The notes beneath the pieces are model-generated. The model was not told the DNA's origin. It saw only the letters and a list, made by a program, of their open reading frames with translations, and made no database searches. Below, piece after piece: positions 9,756 to 17,779 of a stretch of 50,547 nt of DNA. The position numbers were made by a program, and so were the translations under genes. Numbering within the stretch: the stretch's first letter is position 1; each line of letters opens with the position of its first letter. The stretch is from Desulfovibrio sp. GTDB taxonomy: Bacteria; Desulfobacterota; Desulfovibrionia; Desulfovibrionales; Desulfovibrionaceae. The stretch is taken from the NCBI GenBank assembly GCA_024683955.1, contig JAIKXS010000064.1:1-50547 (forward strand), read 5' to 3'.

Positions 9756-10849
9756 CGTGTAATCTCCAAATCATTGTCGATGGTGATAAGTTCACGTTCA
9801 CCCGGATAGATGTCAAAACTTGTATCACGATGGGGAAGAATACTGTTCAAGCCACACACCTCTGAGGCAATAACGGCCATGGAATCTGTACGCCCGACCA
9901 CTACGGGCCGCAGTTTCTTGGCATCGCAACAGTTAATCATGGTCCCGTCCGGCAGCATTCCGATGATGGCGTTGGGTCCATTGATTTCCAGATTGGCCAG
10001 ACTCTCCCGCAAAAGCATGAGCACACTGCTGTCTTTACGTCGCTGTATTTCATCAAAAGGCAGTGGGGTTATGATGTGCTTATAGTAGAGAATCGGCCAT
10101 TTCTGCTCATGAAGAACGTAGTGCAAGGAATAGAGAAAGGTTTGTGAGTCGGATTCGAACCCCATGTAGCCACGATGAAGAGAGGCCTGAAATTCCTTGT
10201 TCTTGGTAAAAAACGTATTCTCTCCATTGGCACAGAGGGTATAACCCTGCAAAAAGAAGGGATGCGCAGCATAGCGGACAATATCGTAATTGGTATTCTG
10301 ACGGCACTGCACAACGATATTCTTGGCGAGTAGAAGCGAGCTGTCATCCCAAAGATGAAAATAGGTTGCAATATCTGAAGGGTCACCGATTTCCTTGATG
10401 GTCAGGACATCAGGCCAAAAAGAATACACGTAGCCGTTATCCTCTTCTTCAAGAAGAGACCGCAGAGCAAGCCTCGTATCAAGAAGGAGATCCTCTCGCT
10501 CTTTTTGGGAGCGGTAGCGGTAGATCTCGGGGTACTCATAATTCCGAAAGACGTAACGGGGCATGGCCTGAATATCAAGGGAGGCGTCCTTAACCACATC
10601 AGGCACCCATTGAGCAATTTGCACAAAACCATGCAGTTCCATGTATTCGTTGACAAGCTGAACTCCCTTGACCGTACAGGCCATGGAGAGCAAGGGTTTA
10701 TCCTTATAATGGGTAAAAACGCCCTCAATGTCCTGCATTGTCATGGCAAACCCTGAATTGTCATGACCTTCCTGCTGCGGAAGCATCAATTCAAGAGCCA
10801 ATTTCGGCGGCACGGCCTCTTTGCTTTTTATTGCCCCAATCCTACACAT
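9743..10849 (-). CDS. Glutamate synthase amidotransferase subunit (class II glutaminase domain)
   Basis: 368 residues from the ATG at 10847-10849. The mature protein begins Met-Cys-Arg-Ile-Gly; class II (Ntn) amidotransferases use that N-terminal cysteine as nucleophile after Met removal, which fixes the start even though the frame is open 113 codons further upstream (into glnN). Seen in the sequence: the HDNSGFAMT segment and a later GMLPDGTMIN segment typical of the family. AAGGACGGAAAGT gives a ribosome-binding site. It hydrolyses glutamine and passes ammonia to the FMN subunit, whose gene overlaps its 3' end. It corresponds to GlxB of split glutamate-synthase-like complexes. Confidence 0.9.
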   Translation of the reverse strand: MCRIGAIKSKEAVPPKLALELMLPQQEGHDNSGFAMTMQDIEGVFTHYKDKPLLSMACTVKGVQLVNEYMELHGFVQIAQWVPDVVKDASLDIQAMPRYVFRNYEYPEIYRYRSQKEREDLLLDTRLALRSLLEEEDNGYVYSFWPDVLTIKEIGDPSDIATYFHLWDDSSLLLAKNIVVQCRQNTNYDIVRYAAHPFFLQGYTLCANGENTFFTKNKEFQASLHRGYMGFESDSQTFLYSLHYVLHEQKWPILYYKHIITPLPFDEIQRRKDSSVLMLLRESLANLEINGPNAIIGMLPDGTMINCCDAKKLRPVVVGRTDSMAVIASEVCGLNSILPHRDTSFDIYPGERELITIDNDLEITRWKQ

Positions 10850-10870
10850 ACTTTCCGTCCTTGTTTCTCG

Positions 10871-10911
10871 GCACAAAAGGCCGAGGGCAGTAAGCCCAAG
10901 GCCTTTTGTGC
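10871..10911 (-). other. Long intercistronic hairpin between glnN and gltB1
   Basis: Left arm GCACAAAAGGCC pairs perfectly with right arm GGCCTTTTGTGC; after a symmetric two-base internal loop the stem continues GGGC/GCCC round a five-base loop. Sixteen base pairs in 41 bases. No T-run follows on the transcribed strand, so it is not a standard terminator; it sits 21 bases before the gltB1 start. A smaller hairpin (CCGGAAC/GTTCCGG) lies between it and the glnN stop. Likely an mRNA-processing, stability or attenuation element that separates glnN output from glt output. Confidence 0.75.
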
Positions 10912-10979
10912 GGTCCGTTACGTTCACCTGACCGGAACCCCGCCTCATTTCCGACAAAAAGAGTTCCGGGGGGCCCGTT

Positions 10980-13169
10980 CTAATGGGTCCAGAGAAGCTC
11001 CTGATATTTCGGCAAATCCCAAAGGGAATCGTCAACAAGCCCCTCAAGTGCATCGGCATGAAGTCGGCATTCGGCCATCGCGGGAAGAATCGTGTCCCTC
11101 GCCTTTTTGGCCTGCGCCTCCCCGGAGGGCAATGCTTTCGTATCACAAACAGCACGAATAAGGGTTTCGCACGCTTTTTCAAGGGCATTTATTTCGTTAC
11201 GCATCCTAGTCGCGCACACGGCTTCATCCGACAGATCTTCCCCAAAGAAACTCTTCATATTGTTCAACACCAGGAGTTCCCTTCCAAGTGCCCTGCGGGA
11301 AGGGGGAAGCACACGGGTTGTTACAATGTCCGAGAGGAGCTGGCCTTCTATGCAGACGGTCTTCGCGTAATTTTCAAACAAAATCTCCTGACGTGCAACG
11401 ATTTCTCGTTCATTGAGGATCTTATGGCGCAGGAAAACGTTCATAACCTCAGGATCTCTGTAATGAAGAAGCGCGTCTACCGTGTTGTCGTCATTTGGAA
11501 GTCCACGCTTGGCGGCTTCTTTCACCCATGCTTCCGTATAACCGTTGCCATTGAACACAACCGGCATATGCTCAAGAAAAAGCTTCGGTAAAATGCTCTG
11601 CAACGCGTCAGTAAGGCTGACCCCGCCTTTTACCTCATTTTCAAGGGAGGTTGCGATATCGTCAAGAGCACAGGCGACAGCACTGTTCAGGGCAATGTTG
11701 ACGGGCGCAATGGAATGGGATGAGCCTAGCGCGCGGAACTCAAATTTATTTCCCGTAAAGGCAAACGGACTTGTCCGGTTTCTGTCGCTCAAATCAACCG
11801 GCAGCGGGGGAAGGGTCGAAACGCCGATCTCCATCTGACGGGAGCCGCTTTTAAGGGCGTGGTCAGGAGAGATGATGCGCTCAATGGCGTCGGTAAGCTG
11901 CTCCCCGAGATACACCGAAAGAATCGCCGGAGGGGCTTCGTTGGCGCCAAGCCTGTGGTCGTTACCGGCCCCAATGGTTCCAAGGCGCAATGCCCGACTA
12001 TAGGTGTGGACGGCAGAAAGCACGGCCGCAAGAAAGACCAGGAACTGAGCGTTTTCGTGCGGAGTTTTTCCGGGATTCAAAAGATTCTGTCCCTCGGAGT
12101 CGCAGAGAGACCAGTTGTTGTGCTTGCCACTGCCGTTCACCGCAGCGAAGGGTTTTTCATGAAGAAGACAGACGAACCCATGGCGTCCAGCGATATGGCG
12201 CATCATATTCATGGTAAGCATATTGTGGTCACAGGCTAAATTAGCATCCTCATAAACGGGAGCAAGTTCAAACTGCCCAGGAGCCACTTCGTTGTGACGC
12301 GTCTTGCAGGGAATACCAAGAGCCAGGAGCTCGCGCTCAAGATCCTGCATAAAACTAAGAACACGCTCAGGTATGGCGCCAAAGTAATGGTCCTCCATCT
12401 CCTGTCCCTTGGCTGGACTCCTGCCAAGGAGGGTTCGTCCCGCGAGAAGAAGGTCCGGGCGAAGCGCTGCAAGATGGGAATCCACAAGAAAGTACTCCTG
12501 TTCAGGACCGACCATCGCCTGAACGTAGCGTGCTTTGGTATTCCCGAAAAGACGAAGAATGCGAAGAGCCTGCTTTGAAAGAGCCTGGATAGAACGCTGC
12601 AACGGAATTTTCCTGTCCAGGGCCTCCCCTGAATAAGAATAGAAGTACGTCGGAATATGCAGGGTTGCCCCATAGGGCTGCTGAATAATGAAGGCAGGCA
12701 CCGTGGGATCCCAGGCCGTGTAGCCTCGCGCCTCAAAGGTACTTCTGATTCCGCCCGAGGGGAAGGATGAGGCATCTGGTTCTCCGCTTATAAGCATTTT
12801 ACCCGAAAATTCGCTAATCACGTGCCCGCGGCTTGTGGGAGATAAAAAGGCGTCGTGCTTTTCTGCCGTAAGGCCGGTCATAGGTTGGAACCAGTGGGTG
12901 TAATGGGTCGCCTTGTGCTCGATGGCCCAGTCCTTCATGGCATTGGCGATCACATCGGCAATGGCGGGATTGAGGCGCTCCCCATCAGCGATAGTGCGCT
13001 CAAGCTCTTTATAGACTGCGTGAGGAAGACGTTTACGCATCTCATCAAGGCCGAATACGTTGGCTCCAAAAAGCTCGTCAGCCAAAATGCCGCGTTCCTT
13101 TTCTTCGGTAACAGTCACTGCCTGGGTTTGCATGGCCTGCATGAGTGCGGTCTGTCGTAAAGAAGTCAT
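10980..13169 (-). CDS. glnN: Glutamine synthetase type III
   Basis: 729 residues, the length of the large GSIII family rather than the ~470 of GSI. ATP-dependent amidation of glutamate. Recognisable family segments: THYTHWFQPMTGLTAEKHD near residue 90, the GSIII-typical ARGYTAWDPTVPAFI, the glutamate-binding QEYFLVD, HNEVAPGQFELAPVYEDANLACDHNM, and NGSGKHNNWSL. The ATG follows AAGGAAGAG. It lies downstream of amtB and glnK on the same strand and upstream of the split glutamate synthase, giving a complete GS-GOGAT assimilation route. GSIII is generally not regulated by the adenylylation loop of GSI; I see no such motif. Confidence 0.96.
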   Translation of the reverse strand: MTSLRQTALMQAMQTQAVTVTEEKERGILADELFGANVFGLDEMRKRLPHAVYKELERTIADGERLNPAIADVIANAMKDWAIEHKATHYTHWFQPMTGLTAEKHDAFLSPTSRGHVISEFSGKMLISGEPDASSFPSGGIRSTFEARGYTAWDPTVPAFIIQQPYGATLHIPTYFYSYSGEALDRKIPLQRSIQALSKQALRILRLFGNTKARYVQAMVGPEQEYFLVDSHLAALRPDLLLAGRTLLGRSPAKGQEMEDHYFGAIPERVLSFMQDLERELLALGIPCKTRHNEVAPGQFELAPVYEDANLACDHNMLTMNMMRHIAGRHGFVCLLHEKPFAAVNGSGKHNNWSLCDSEGQNLLNPGKTPHENAQFLVFLAAVLSAVHTYSRALRLGTIGAGNDHRLGANEAPPAILSVYLGEQLTDAIERIISPDHALKSGSRQMEIGVSTLPPLPVDLSDRNRTSPFAFTGNKFEFRALGSSHSIAPVNIALNSAVACALDDIATSLENEVKGGVSLTDALQSILPKLFLEHMPVVFNGNGYTEAWVKEAAKRGLPNDDNTVDALLHYRDPEVMNVFLRHKILNEREIVARQEILFENYAKTVCIEGQLLSDIVTTRVLPPSRRALGRELLVLNNMKSFFGEDLSDEAVCATRMRNEINALEKACETLIRAVCDTKALPSGEAQAKKARDTILPAMAECRLHADALEGLVDDSLWDLPKYQELLWTH

Positions 13170-13232
13170 TATGTCTCTTCCTTTATTGTAAGAATCAAGT
13201 GTTTATTTCACGGGACACGTACAGAAAAAATG

Positions 13233-13571
13233 TCAAATTGCCTCTGAGCCACGTTCTCCAGTGCGAATCCGAATTGCATCAAGAACGTCACTCACGAAAA
13301 TCTTGCCGTCGCCGACCTTGCCGGTCCGCGCCGTGGCCACAACCGCATTGATAATTTTCTCAACCATATCGTCATTGACAACAAGTTCGATTTTTACCTT
13401 GGGAAGGTAATCGACCGTCACTACTGAGCCACGGTAGACCTCGGTATGGCCGTGCTGGCGTCCGTACCCCCTGATATCCGTATAGTTCATTCCGTGTATC
13501 TCTAGGGCTGCAAGCTCGTTGCGAACCCTCTCAAGCATGCCAGGCCTAATGATTATTTCGATTTTTTTCAT
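13233..13571 (-). CDS. glnK: PII nitrogen-regulatory protein lacking Tyr51
   Basis: 112 residues, standard PII length, beginning MKKIEIIIRPGMLERV. B-loop TGKVGDGKIFV and the C-terminal IRIRTGE are intact, so ATP and 2-oxoglutarate binding is expected. The T-loop reads GHTEVYRGSVVTVDYLPK: Tyr46 is kept, but position 51, the tyrosine uridylylated by GlnD in enterobacteria, is valine. It sits 30 bases after amtB, the classic amtB-glnK pair in reversed gene order, so it most likely gates the AmtB channel by binding. How it is modified, if at all, cannot be that of E. coli GlnK. Confidence 0.95.
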   Translation of the reverse strand: MKKIEIIIRPGMLERVRNELAALEIHGMNYTDIRGYGRQHGHTEVYRGSVVTVDYLPKVKIELVVNDDMVEKIINAVVATARTGKVGDGKIFVSDVLDAIRIRTGERGSEAI

Positions 13572-13601
13572 ATGGCACTTCCTTCTCTTCCAACTATTTG
13601 G

Positions 13602-14807
13602 CTATTCAAGGCTGTAGGCCCGTTCATTGTGTTCACTAAGATCAAGACCGACATACTCGGCATCCTCTTCGACCCGGAGTCCAACAGTGCTATCCACAAT
13701 CTTGAGCAGTATACGGCTCACGACATACACAAAGAGCCATGTGGCCACAACCGAAATGGCTTGTACAACAAACTGCCAGGAGTCACCGTGAAGGAGGCCA
13801 TTCACGCCATTCACAGCCTTTTCAGCAAAGACGCCAGTCAACAGGGCACCTACCGTACCTCCAAGTCCGTGGATACCAACAACGTCAAGAGCATCGTCAA
13901 AACCAAACTTATGCTTCAGAAACACGCCGTAGTAGCACACAAACCCGCCGATGAATCCCATGATCATAGAAGAACCGAGTGAAACAAACCCTGCGGCAGG
14001 AGTGATGACAACAAGACCGGCGAGAGCGCCCGAAATGGCTCCCAGGGTTGTCGGCTTGCCGTTGCGCTTCCACTCAATGACCATCCAGCCGAGGACCCCG
14101 CTTGCGGTTGCAAGATGGGTTGTCAAAAGGGCATGACCAGCCAATGTGCCGGAAACAAGGGCACTGCCCGCGTTAAACCCGAACCAGCCAAACCACAGAA
14201 GGCCACCTCCAAGCAGTGTAAGAGGAAGGTTGTTGGGGGCAAACGAACCAGTCTTTAGTCTCGGTCCAAGGACCTGAGCGCAGGCAAGTGCCGCGGCACC
14301 GCTCGCCATATGCACTACCGCCCCCCCTGCAAAATCCACAGCGCCAAGCTTGGCAAGCCATCCGCCGCCCCACACCCAGTGCGCCATGGGGCAATAGGCA
14401 AAGATGAGCCACAGCGCCGAAAATAAAAACATCCCGGTAAAACGGATACGACCAGCGTAGCTACCTGAAATAAGGGCCACGGTCAGAACGGCAAACATGC
14501 ACTGGAAAGCCATAAATACTGTATGAGGAATGGTTGGCGCGGCAGGAGCTGCCACAAAGGACACGCCTTCCAAAAAGACGAAGGAAAAATCACCTATCAG
14601 GCCCTTGCAATCCGTTCCAAAGGCAAGGGTGTAACCGATGAGTGCCCACAGCACAGTTATGACACCAAGACTTGCATAACTATACATACACGTGGCAAGA
14701 ATGTTTCTTGCCCTTGAAAGCCCTCCGTAAAAAAGCGCAAGAGCCGGGGTCATGAGCATGACAAATGTGGCACAAACGATAATAAAGCCTGTATCTGCGT
14801 TGTTCAT
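13602..14807 (-). CDS. amtB: Ammonium transporter
   Basis: 401 residues with about eleven hydrophobic membrane segments; inner membrane channel for ammonium. Family motifs: ALFYGGLSRARN early, DFAGGAVVHMASGAAALA in the middle (twin-histidine region, first His), and GIHGLGGTVGALLTG with the second His. The ATG at 14807 has GAGGAGGT nine bases upstream; the frame extends ten codons further but without a better site. Its start lies only ~16 bases from the expected start point of the sigma-54 promoter at 14834-14848. Followed by glnK. Confidence 0.96.
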   Translation of the reverse strand: MNNADTGFIIVCATFVMLMTPALALFYGGLSRARNILATCMYSYASLGVITVLWALIGYTLAFGTDCKGLIGDFSFVFLEGVSFVAAPAAPTIPHTVFMAFQCMFAVLTVALISGSYAGRIRFTGMFLFSALWLIFAYCPMAHWVWGGGWLAKLGAVDFAGGAVVHMASGAAALACAQVLGPRLKTGSFAPNNLPLTLLGGGLLWFGWFGFNAGSALVSGTLAGHALLTTHLATASGVLGWMVIEWKRNGKPTTLGAISGALAGLVVITPAAGFVSLGSSMIMGFIGGFVCYYGVFLKHKFGFDDALDVVGIHGLGGTVGALLTGVFAEKAVNGVNGLLHGDSWQFVVQAISVVATWLFVYVVSRILLKIVDSTVGLRVEEDAEYVGLDLSEHNERAYSLE

Positions 14808-14833
14808 TGCGAACCTCCTCGGCATGCCCATTA

Positions 14834-14848
14834 GCAAGTCGTGTGCCA
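14834..14848 (-). promoter_or_regulatory. Sigma-54 promoter of amtB
   Basis: Read on the minus strand the sequence is TGGCAC-N5-TTGC, an exact match to the -24/-12 consensus with the GG and GC dinucleotides at the right spacing. Transcription would start around 14822, giving a very short leader that already contains the amtB ribosome-binding site. A sigma-54 activator gene lies 475 bases upstream. Confidence 0.92.
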
Positions 14849-14910
14849 GTCCTTTAACTACTTAAAATTATTATTTTTTTTACCTAATCAACAAAAGAAT
14901 GAACTATAAA

Positions 14911-14928
14911 GTGACAAAAATGTCGTTT
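14911..14928. promoter_or_regulatory. Candidate activator-binding site 1
   Basis: Inverted repeat GACA-N4-TGTC (14913-14924) inside an 18-base element. Read on the minus strand it starts AAACGACA and matches the second element at 15052. It lies about 65-80 bases upstream of the sigma-54 promoter, a normal distance for an enhancer site. Confidence 0.5.
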
Positions 14929-15051
14929 TATCCGTAAAGGATTCTCCCCAGTCCCTAGAAAAAATGGCCACTCCTGAAAGAAGCAAAAAAAAATTTCAAT
15001 GATCATCAGATGTTATATACTTTCCGAAACGTCATTAACTTCCCGGAACAA

Positions 15052-15069
15052 AAACGACAAAATTGTTAT
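15052..15069. promoter_or_regulatory. Candidate activator-binding site 2
   Basis: AAACGACA followed by AAAT and TGTTAT: same layout as the element at 14911-14928 on the other strand (AAACGACA, four to five A/T, TGT). About 205 bases upstream of the sigma-54 promoter. A third half-match, AAACGACAAAAAG, occurs near 15171. Confidence 0.4.
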
Positions 15070-15282
15070 TTTTTTTCCTTTATATGCCTCACGAATACAC
15101 CCTGGCACTTCGGAAGGCCCGAAAAAAGCCGGATTTTACGGCATAAAGAAGAATAGGAGAAAATACGAAAAAACGACAAAAAGGACTCTTTTCTTCCGCG
15201 ATCCGTGGAGAATTGCCCAGGAACGGAAGTGCAGCATGCCTTGCATCTTTTCGTCGAAGGAGAGGAAATGAGGAAGGGAGTT

Positions 15283-16806
15283 CTATGTGGCAGAAGAGGA
15301 GGCAAGTTTCCGAAAGGTTTTATAACTCAGGCCGTAGCGCTTCATTTTAAAACGCATGACGCGTTCGGTTAGGCCTAGAATTCCAGCGGCATGCTTGATG
15401 TGCCCCTTGGTACGTGTGAGCGCTTCGACCATGCCGTCACGCTCAACACGTTGCACCCGTTGGCAAAGAGCCTCACCGTGCTCCCCGTCCAGATGGCATT
15501 CTCCACCCGGGAAGCCAGCGATAAGTGGAGGCAGATGACATGGTTCGATAAGCGTGCCAGGTCCGAGAAGGAGAGCCGAGCGCAGCATGGCATTTTCCAA
15601 CTCCCGGACATTTCCTGGCCATTGATAGGCTGTCAAAAGGTCCATGGCCGCGTAGGAAAGGCGAATTGGGGGATGTTTGTTCTCCGCGGCAAACTGACGC
15701 AGAAAATGATTACAGAGGGGAAGGATGTCGTCCTGTCGCGCTCGCAAAGGCGGAAGCGCGATGGGAAAAACATTTATGCGGTAAAAAAGATCCTGACGGA
15801 AAAGACCTTCTTCAACCATATGAACCAGATCACGGTTGGTCGCCGAGATAAAACGCACATCGACCCTCCGTGTCTCGGAGCCGCCGACACGCTCAAAGCT
15901 CTTGTTCTGCAAGACGCGCAAAAGTTTTGCCTGCGTCACAAGGGGAAGCTCTCCAATCTCATCCAGGAAAAGTGTTCCCCCGTCGGCCAGCTCAAAACGT
16001 CCTTTGTGCATGGCATTGGCTCCGGTGAAGGCGCCCTTTTCATGTCCGAAAAGTTCACTTTCAATCAGTTCAAGGGGCAATGCCGCACAATTTATGGAAA
16101 TAAAAGGGGCATGAGAGCGCAGGCTCTGTGCGTGTATGGCCCTGGCAGCCAGCTCCTTGCCCGTTCCGGATTCTCCCTGGAGGAGAACCGTTGCCTGGGA
16201 ATTGGCCACCTGATTGATGAGCTGGTAAATATTGTCCATTTCACTGGACAAGCCAATAAATCCCTGCGGTCTTGGGGCACGTGAGGCCTCCACGTCCATA
16301 AGACGCTGTGACTCAAAGGCTGCGTGTCCGAGAATGCTTGCAATAATTTCAAGAAGTCTGAGTTCTTCTTCAAGGGCCGTTGCGTCAGACATCCGTTGAT
16401 CAAGGGAAAGCGCACCGACGACCTGACCATTCAGCATGATCGGCACGCAGAGAAAGGTGATATGCTCCCTTTTAAGATCACGCGAACGAGTTTTATTGAG
16501 AAAACGCGGCTCGTCAGAGACATCACTCACAACTATAGAACGACCGCTTTTGATAACGCGCCCCGTTATTCCCTCCCCCCTGGCATAGGTTCCCCTTTTT
16601 TTTTCGTCCTCATTCAAGCCGTACGAGGCGCGAATGCGGATGTCTCCCGTTTCCTGAGAAACAAGAGTGATGGATCCGCGCATCATAGGGAGATAGGTTG
16701 CCATCTTCTGCAATGCCGTATCAAGGACAACAGAGATGTCTCCGACGACATTCATTCCATGGGCAAGTTCGTAGAGAAGCGTGAGCTTCTCTACGCATTT
16801 CGGCAT
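15283..16806 (-). CDS. Sigma-54-dependent activator, NifA-like (GAF-AAA+-HTH)
   Basis: 507 residues from the ATG at 16806 (the frame also offers a TTG 11 codons earlier, directly after the upstream stop; the ATG has GGA at seven bases). Residues ~10-165 form a GAF domain; ~190-420 the AAA+ core with Walker A GESGTGKE, the sigma-54-contacting ESELFGHEKGAFTGA, Walker B GGTLFLDEIGEL and the arginine-finger region; ~460-500 a Fis-type helix-turn-helix (HAAGILGLTERVMRFKMKRYGL). No receiver domain, so it is not a classical NtrC response regulator; architecture is that of NifA. Its position next to an amtB with a sigma-54 promoter makes it the likely activator of the amtB-glnK-glnN-glt genes. Ligand of the GAF domain unknown. 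Confidence 0.92.
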   Translation of the reverse strand: MPKCVEKLTLLYELAHGMNVVGDISVVLDTALQKMATYLPMMRGSITLVSQETGDIRIRASYGLNEDEKKRGTYARGEGITGRVIKSGRSIVVSDVSDEPRFLNKTRSRDLKREHITFLCVPIMLNGQVVGALSLDQRMSDATALEEELRLLEIIASILGHAAFESQRLMDVEASRAPRPQGFIGLSSEMDNIYQLINQVANSQATVLLQGESGTGKELAARAIHAQSLRSHAPFISINCAALPLELIESELFGHEKGAFTGANAMHKGRFELADGGTLFLDEIGELPLVTQAKLLRVLQNKSFERVGGSETRRVDVRFISATNRDLVHMVEEGLFRQDLFYRINVFPIALPPLRARQDDILPLCNHFLRQFAAENKHPPIRLSYAAMDLLTAYQWPGNVRELENAMLRSALLLGPGTLIEPCHLPPLIAGFPGGECHLDGEHGEALCQRVQRVERDGMVEALTRTKGHIKHAAGILGLTERVMRFKMKRYGLSYKTFRKLASSSAT

Positions 16807-16841
16807 TGATGATTCCACTGGCGATCCCCAACGGTTCAACG

Positions 16842-17531
16842 TTAGATCACTCGCTCTTTAACAGGGGCACTCTTATTTCCGCCTCCGGGATTCGTTGAGG
16901 TCTTGGGTGAAGAATTTTTTTCTCCTTTGGAGGATGGATGCAGGCCAGAGAACGTTTCTGCCTTCGGAGGTGTGTTTTCAGCTTCGGAATAGGGAGGCAA
17001 CATGAGATAGCTTGTGACCTCGCGCACCCCCTCAACGCCCCTGGCCGTTCTAATGGCTATCTTCTTTTCTTCCTCCGTTCCCACGACCCCAAGAAGCACC
17101 ACTCTTCCTGCATTCACTTCAGTATCAACACGCGTAGAGGAAAGACCCTTGGCGGAGATCAGAGCTGCGCGCAATTTGCTCGACAGCATAAAATCACTCT
17201 CGGAACTTTTCTTTTTGCTGAACCAGTGAGGCGTTACAGAGCGAGGTTTTTTGCTCTCGGCGATAGCTACAACTTTGTCACGATGAAAACTCGGAACCTG
17301 ACCCACAAGAAATACGTGTTGGTAATAACTGTATACAGATACAGAAAAGCCTTCTGAAAGATTGGCGTTCATCAATGCCGTCTTGATCGAAGTTGCAAGG
17401 CTTTTATCAGAGGACATGGTATCAATAAGTCGTTTATCATCTATAATACCGTATGCACAACCATTTATCAAAAAACAAATGGCAGTACAAATCTGAAGAA
17501 ACAAAAATGATGACACCTTATATTTATGCAT
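16842..17531 (-). CDS. Lipoprotein with two BON domains
   Basis: 229 residues from ATG 17531, which has AAAGGGG eight bases upstream. N terminus MHKYKVSSFLFLQICTAICF leads to the lipobox LINGC, so lipidation at about Cys25 is expected. Two BON (OsmY/nodulation) domains at roughly residues 45-100 and 120-185, each with the pattern of conserved VxLxGxV strand and a basic helix; the C-terminal ~45 residues are Ser/Pro/Lys-rich and disordered. Similar to DolP/YraP-type outer-membrane-associated proteins, with which it shares twin BON layout. Its stop codon abuts the activator gene, so the two are probably cotranscribed; a functional link is not obvious. Confidence 0.85.
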   Translation of the reverse strand: MHKYKVSSFLFLQICTAICFLINGCAYGIIDDKRLIDTMSSDKSLATSIKTALMNANLSEGFSVSVYSYYQHVFLVGQVPSFHRDKVVAIAESKKPRSVTPHWFSKKKSSESDFMLSSKLRAALISAKGLSSTRVDTEVNAGRVVLLGVVGTEEEKKIAIRTARGVEGVREVTSYLMLPPYSEAENTPPKAETFSGLHPSSKGEKNSSPKTSTNPGGGNKSAPVKERVI

Positions 17532-17779
17532 AACAGAAACCCCTTTAAATACTATGGAACATTTCGTATTGTGCATCCACAGTGAACATGTCATGTCTTT
17601 AGATTGAAACGCAGTGAACGTGTCGCTACGTTCAGAGCAATGCAAAATGAAAAAAGCGTAACTCTTCGCTCCTTGCCCTGTGAAGGGTCAAGTCCGCCAC
17701 GGGCAAACAAGGTCCGCACAGTGCCTGATACTCTTTATAAAGAATAGATTGGACTAAAAGGGCTTTTTTGAGTGAAAAG

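Larger units (their letters stand above)
14808..15282. other. Regulatory intergenic region upstream of amtB
   Basis: About 475 bases between the activator gene and amtB. Besides the sigma-54 promoter and two palindromic candidate activator sites, it contains an A/T-rich stretch at 14860-14880 that could favour bending (an IHF-like role is possible but no clear consensus is seen). No gene is supported. Confidence 0.6.

Noticed and set aside
10850..11188. N-terminal extension of the amidotransferase subunit into glnN
   Set aside because: Class II amidotransferases require Cys directly after the initiator Met; that fixes the start at 10849.
15391..16284. Long plus-strand frame opposite the sigma-54 activator
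   Set aside because: Antisense shadow; the minus-strand protein has complete AAA+ motifs.
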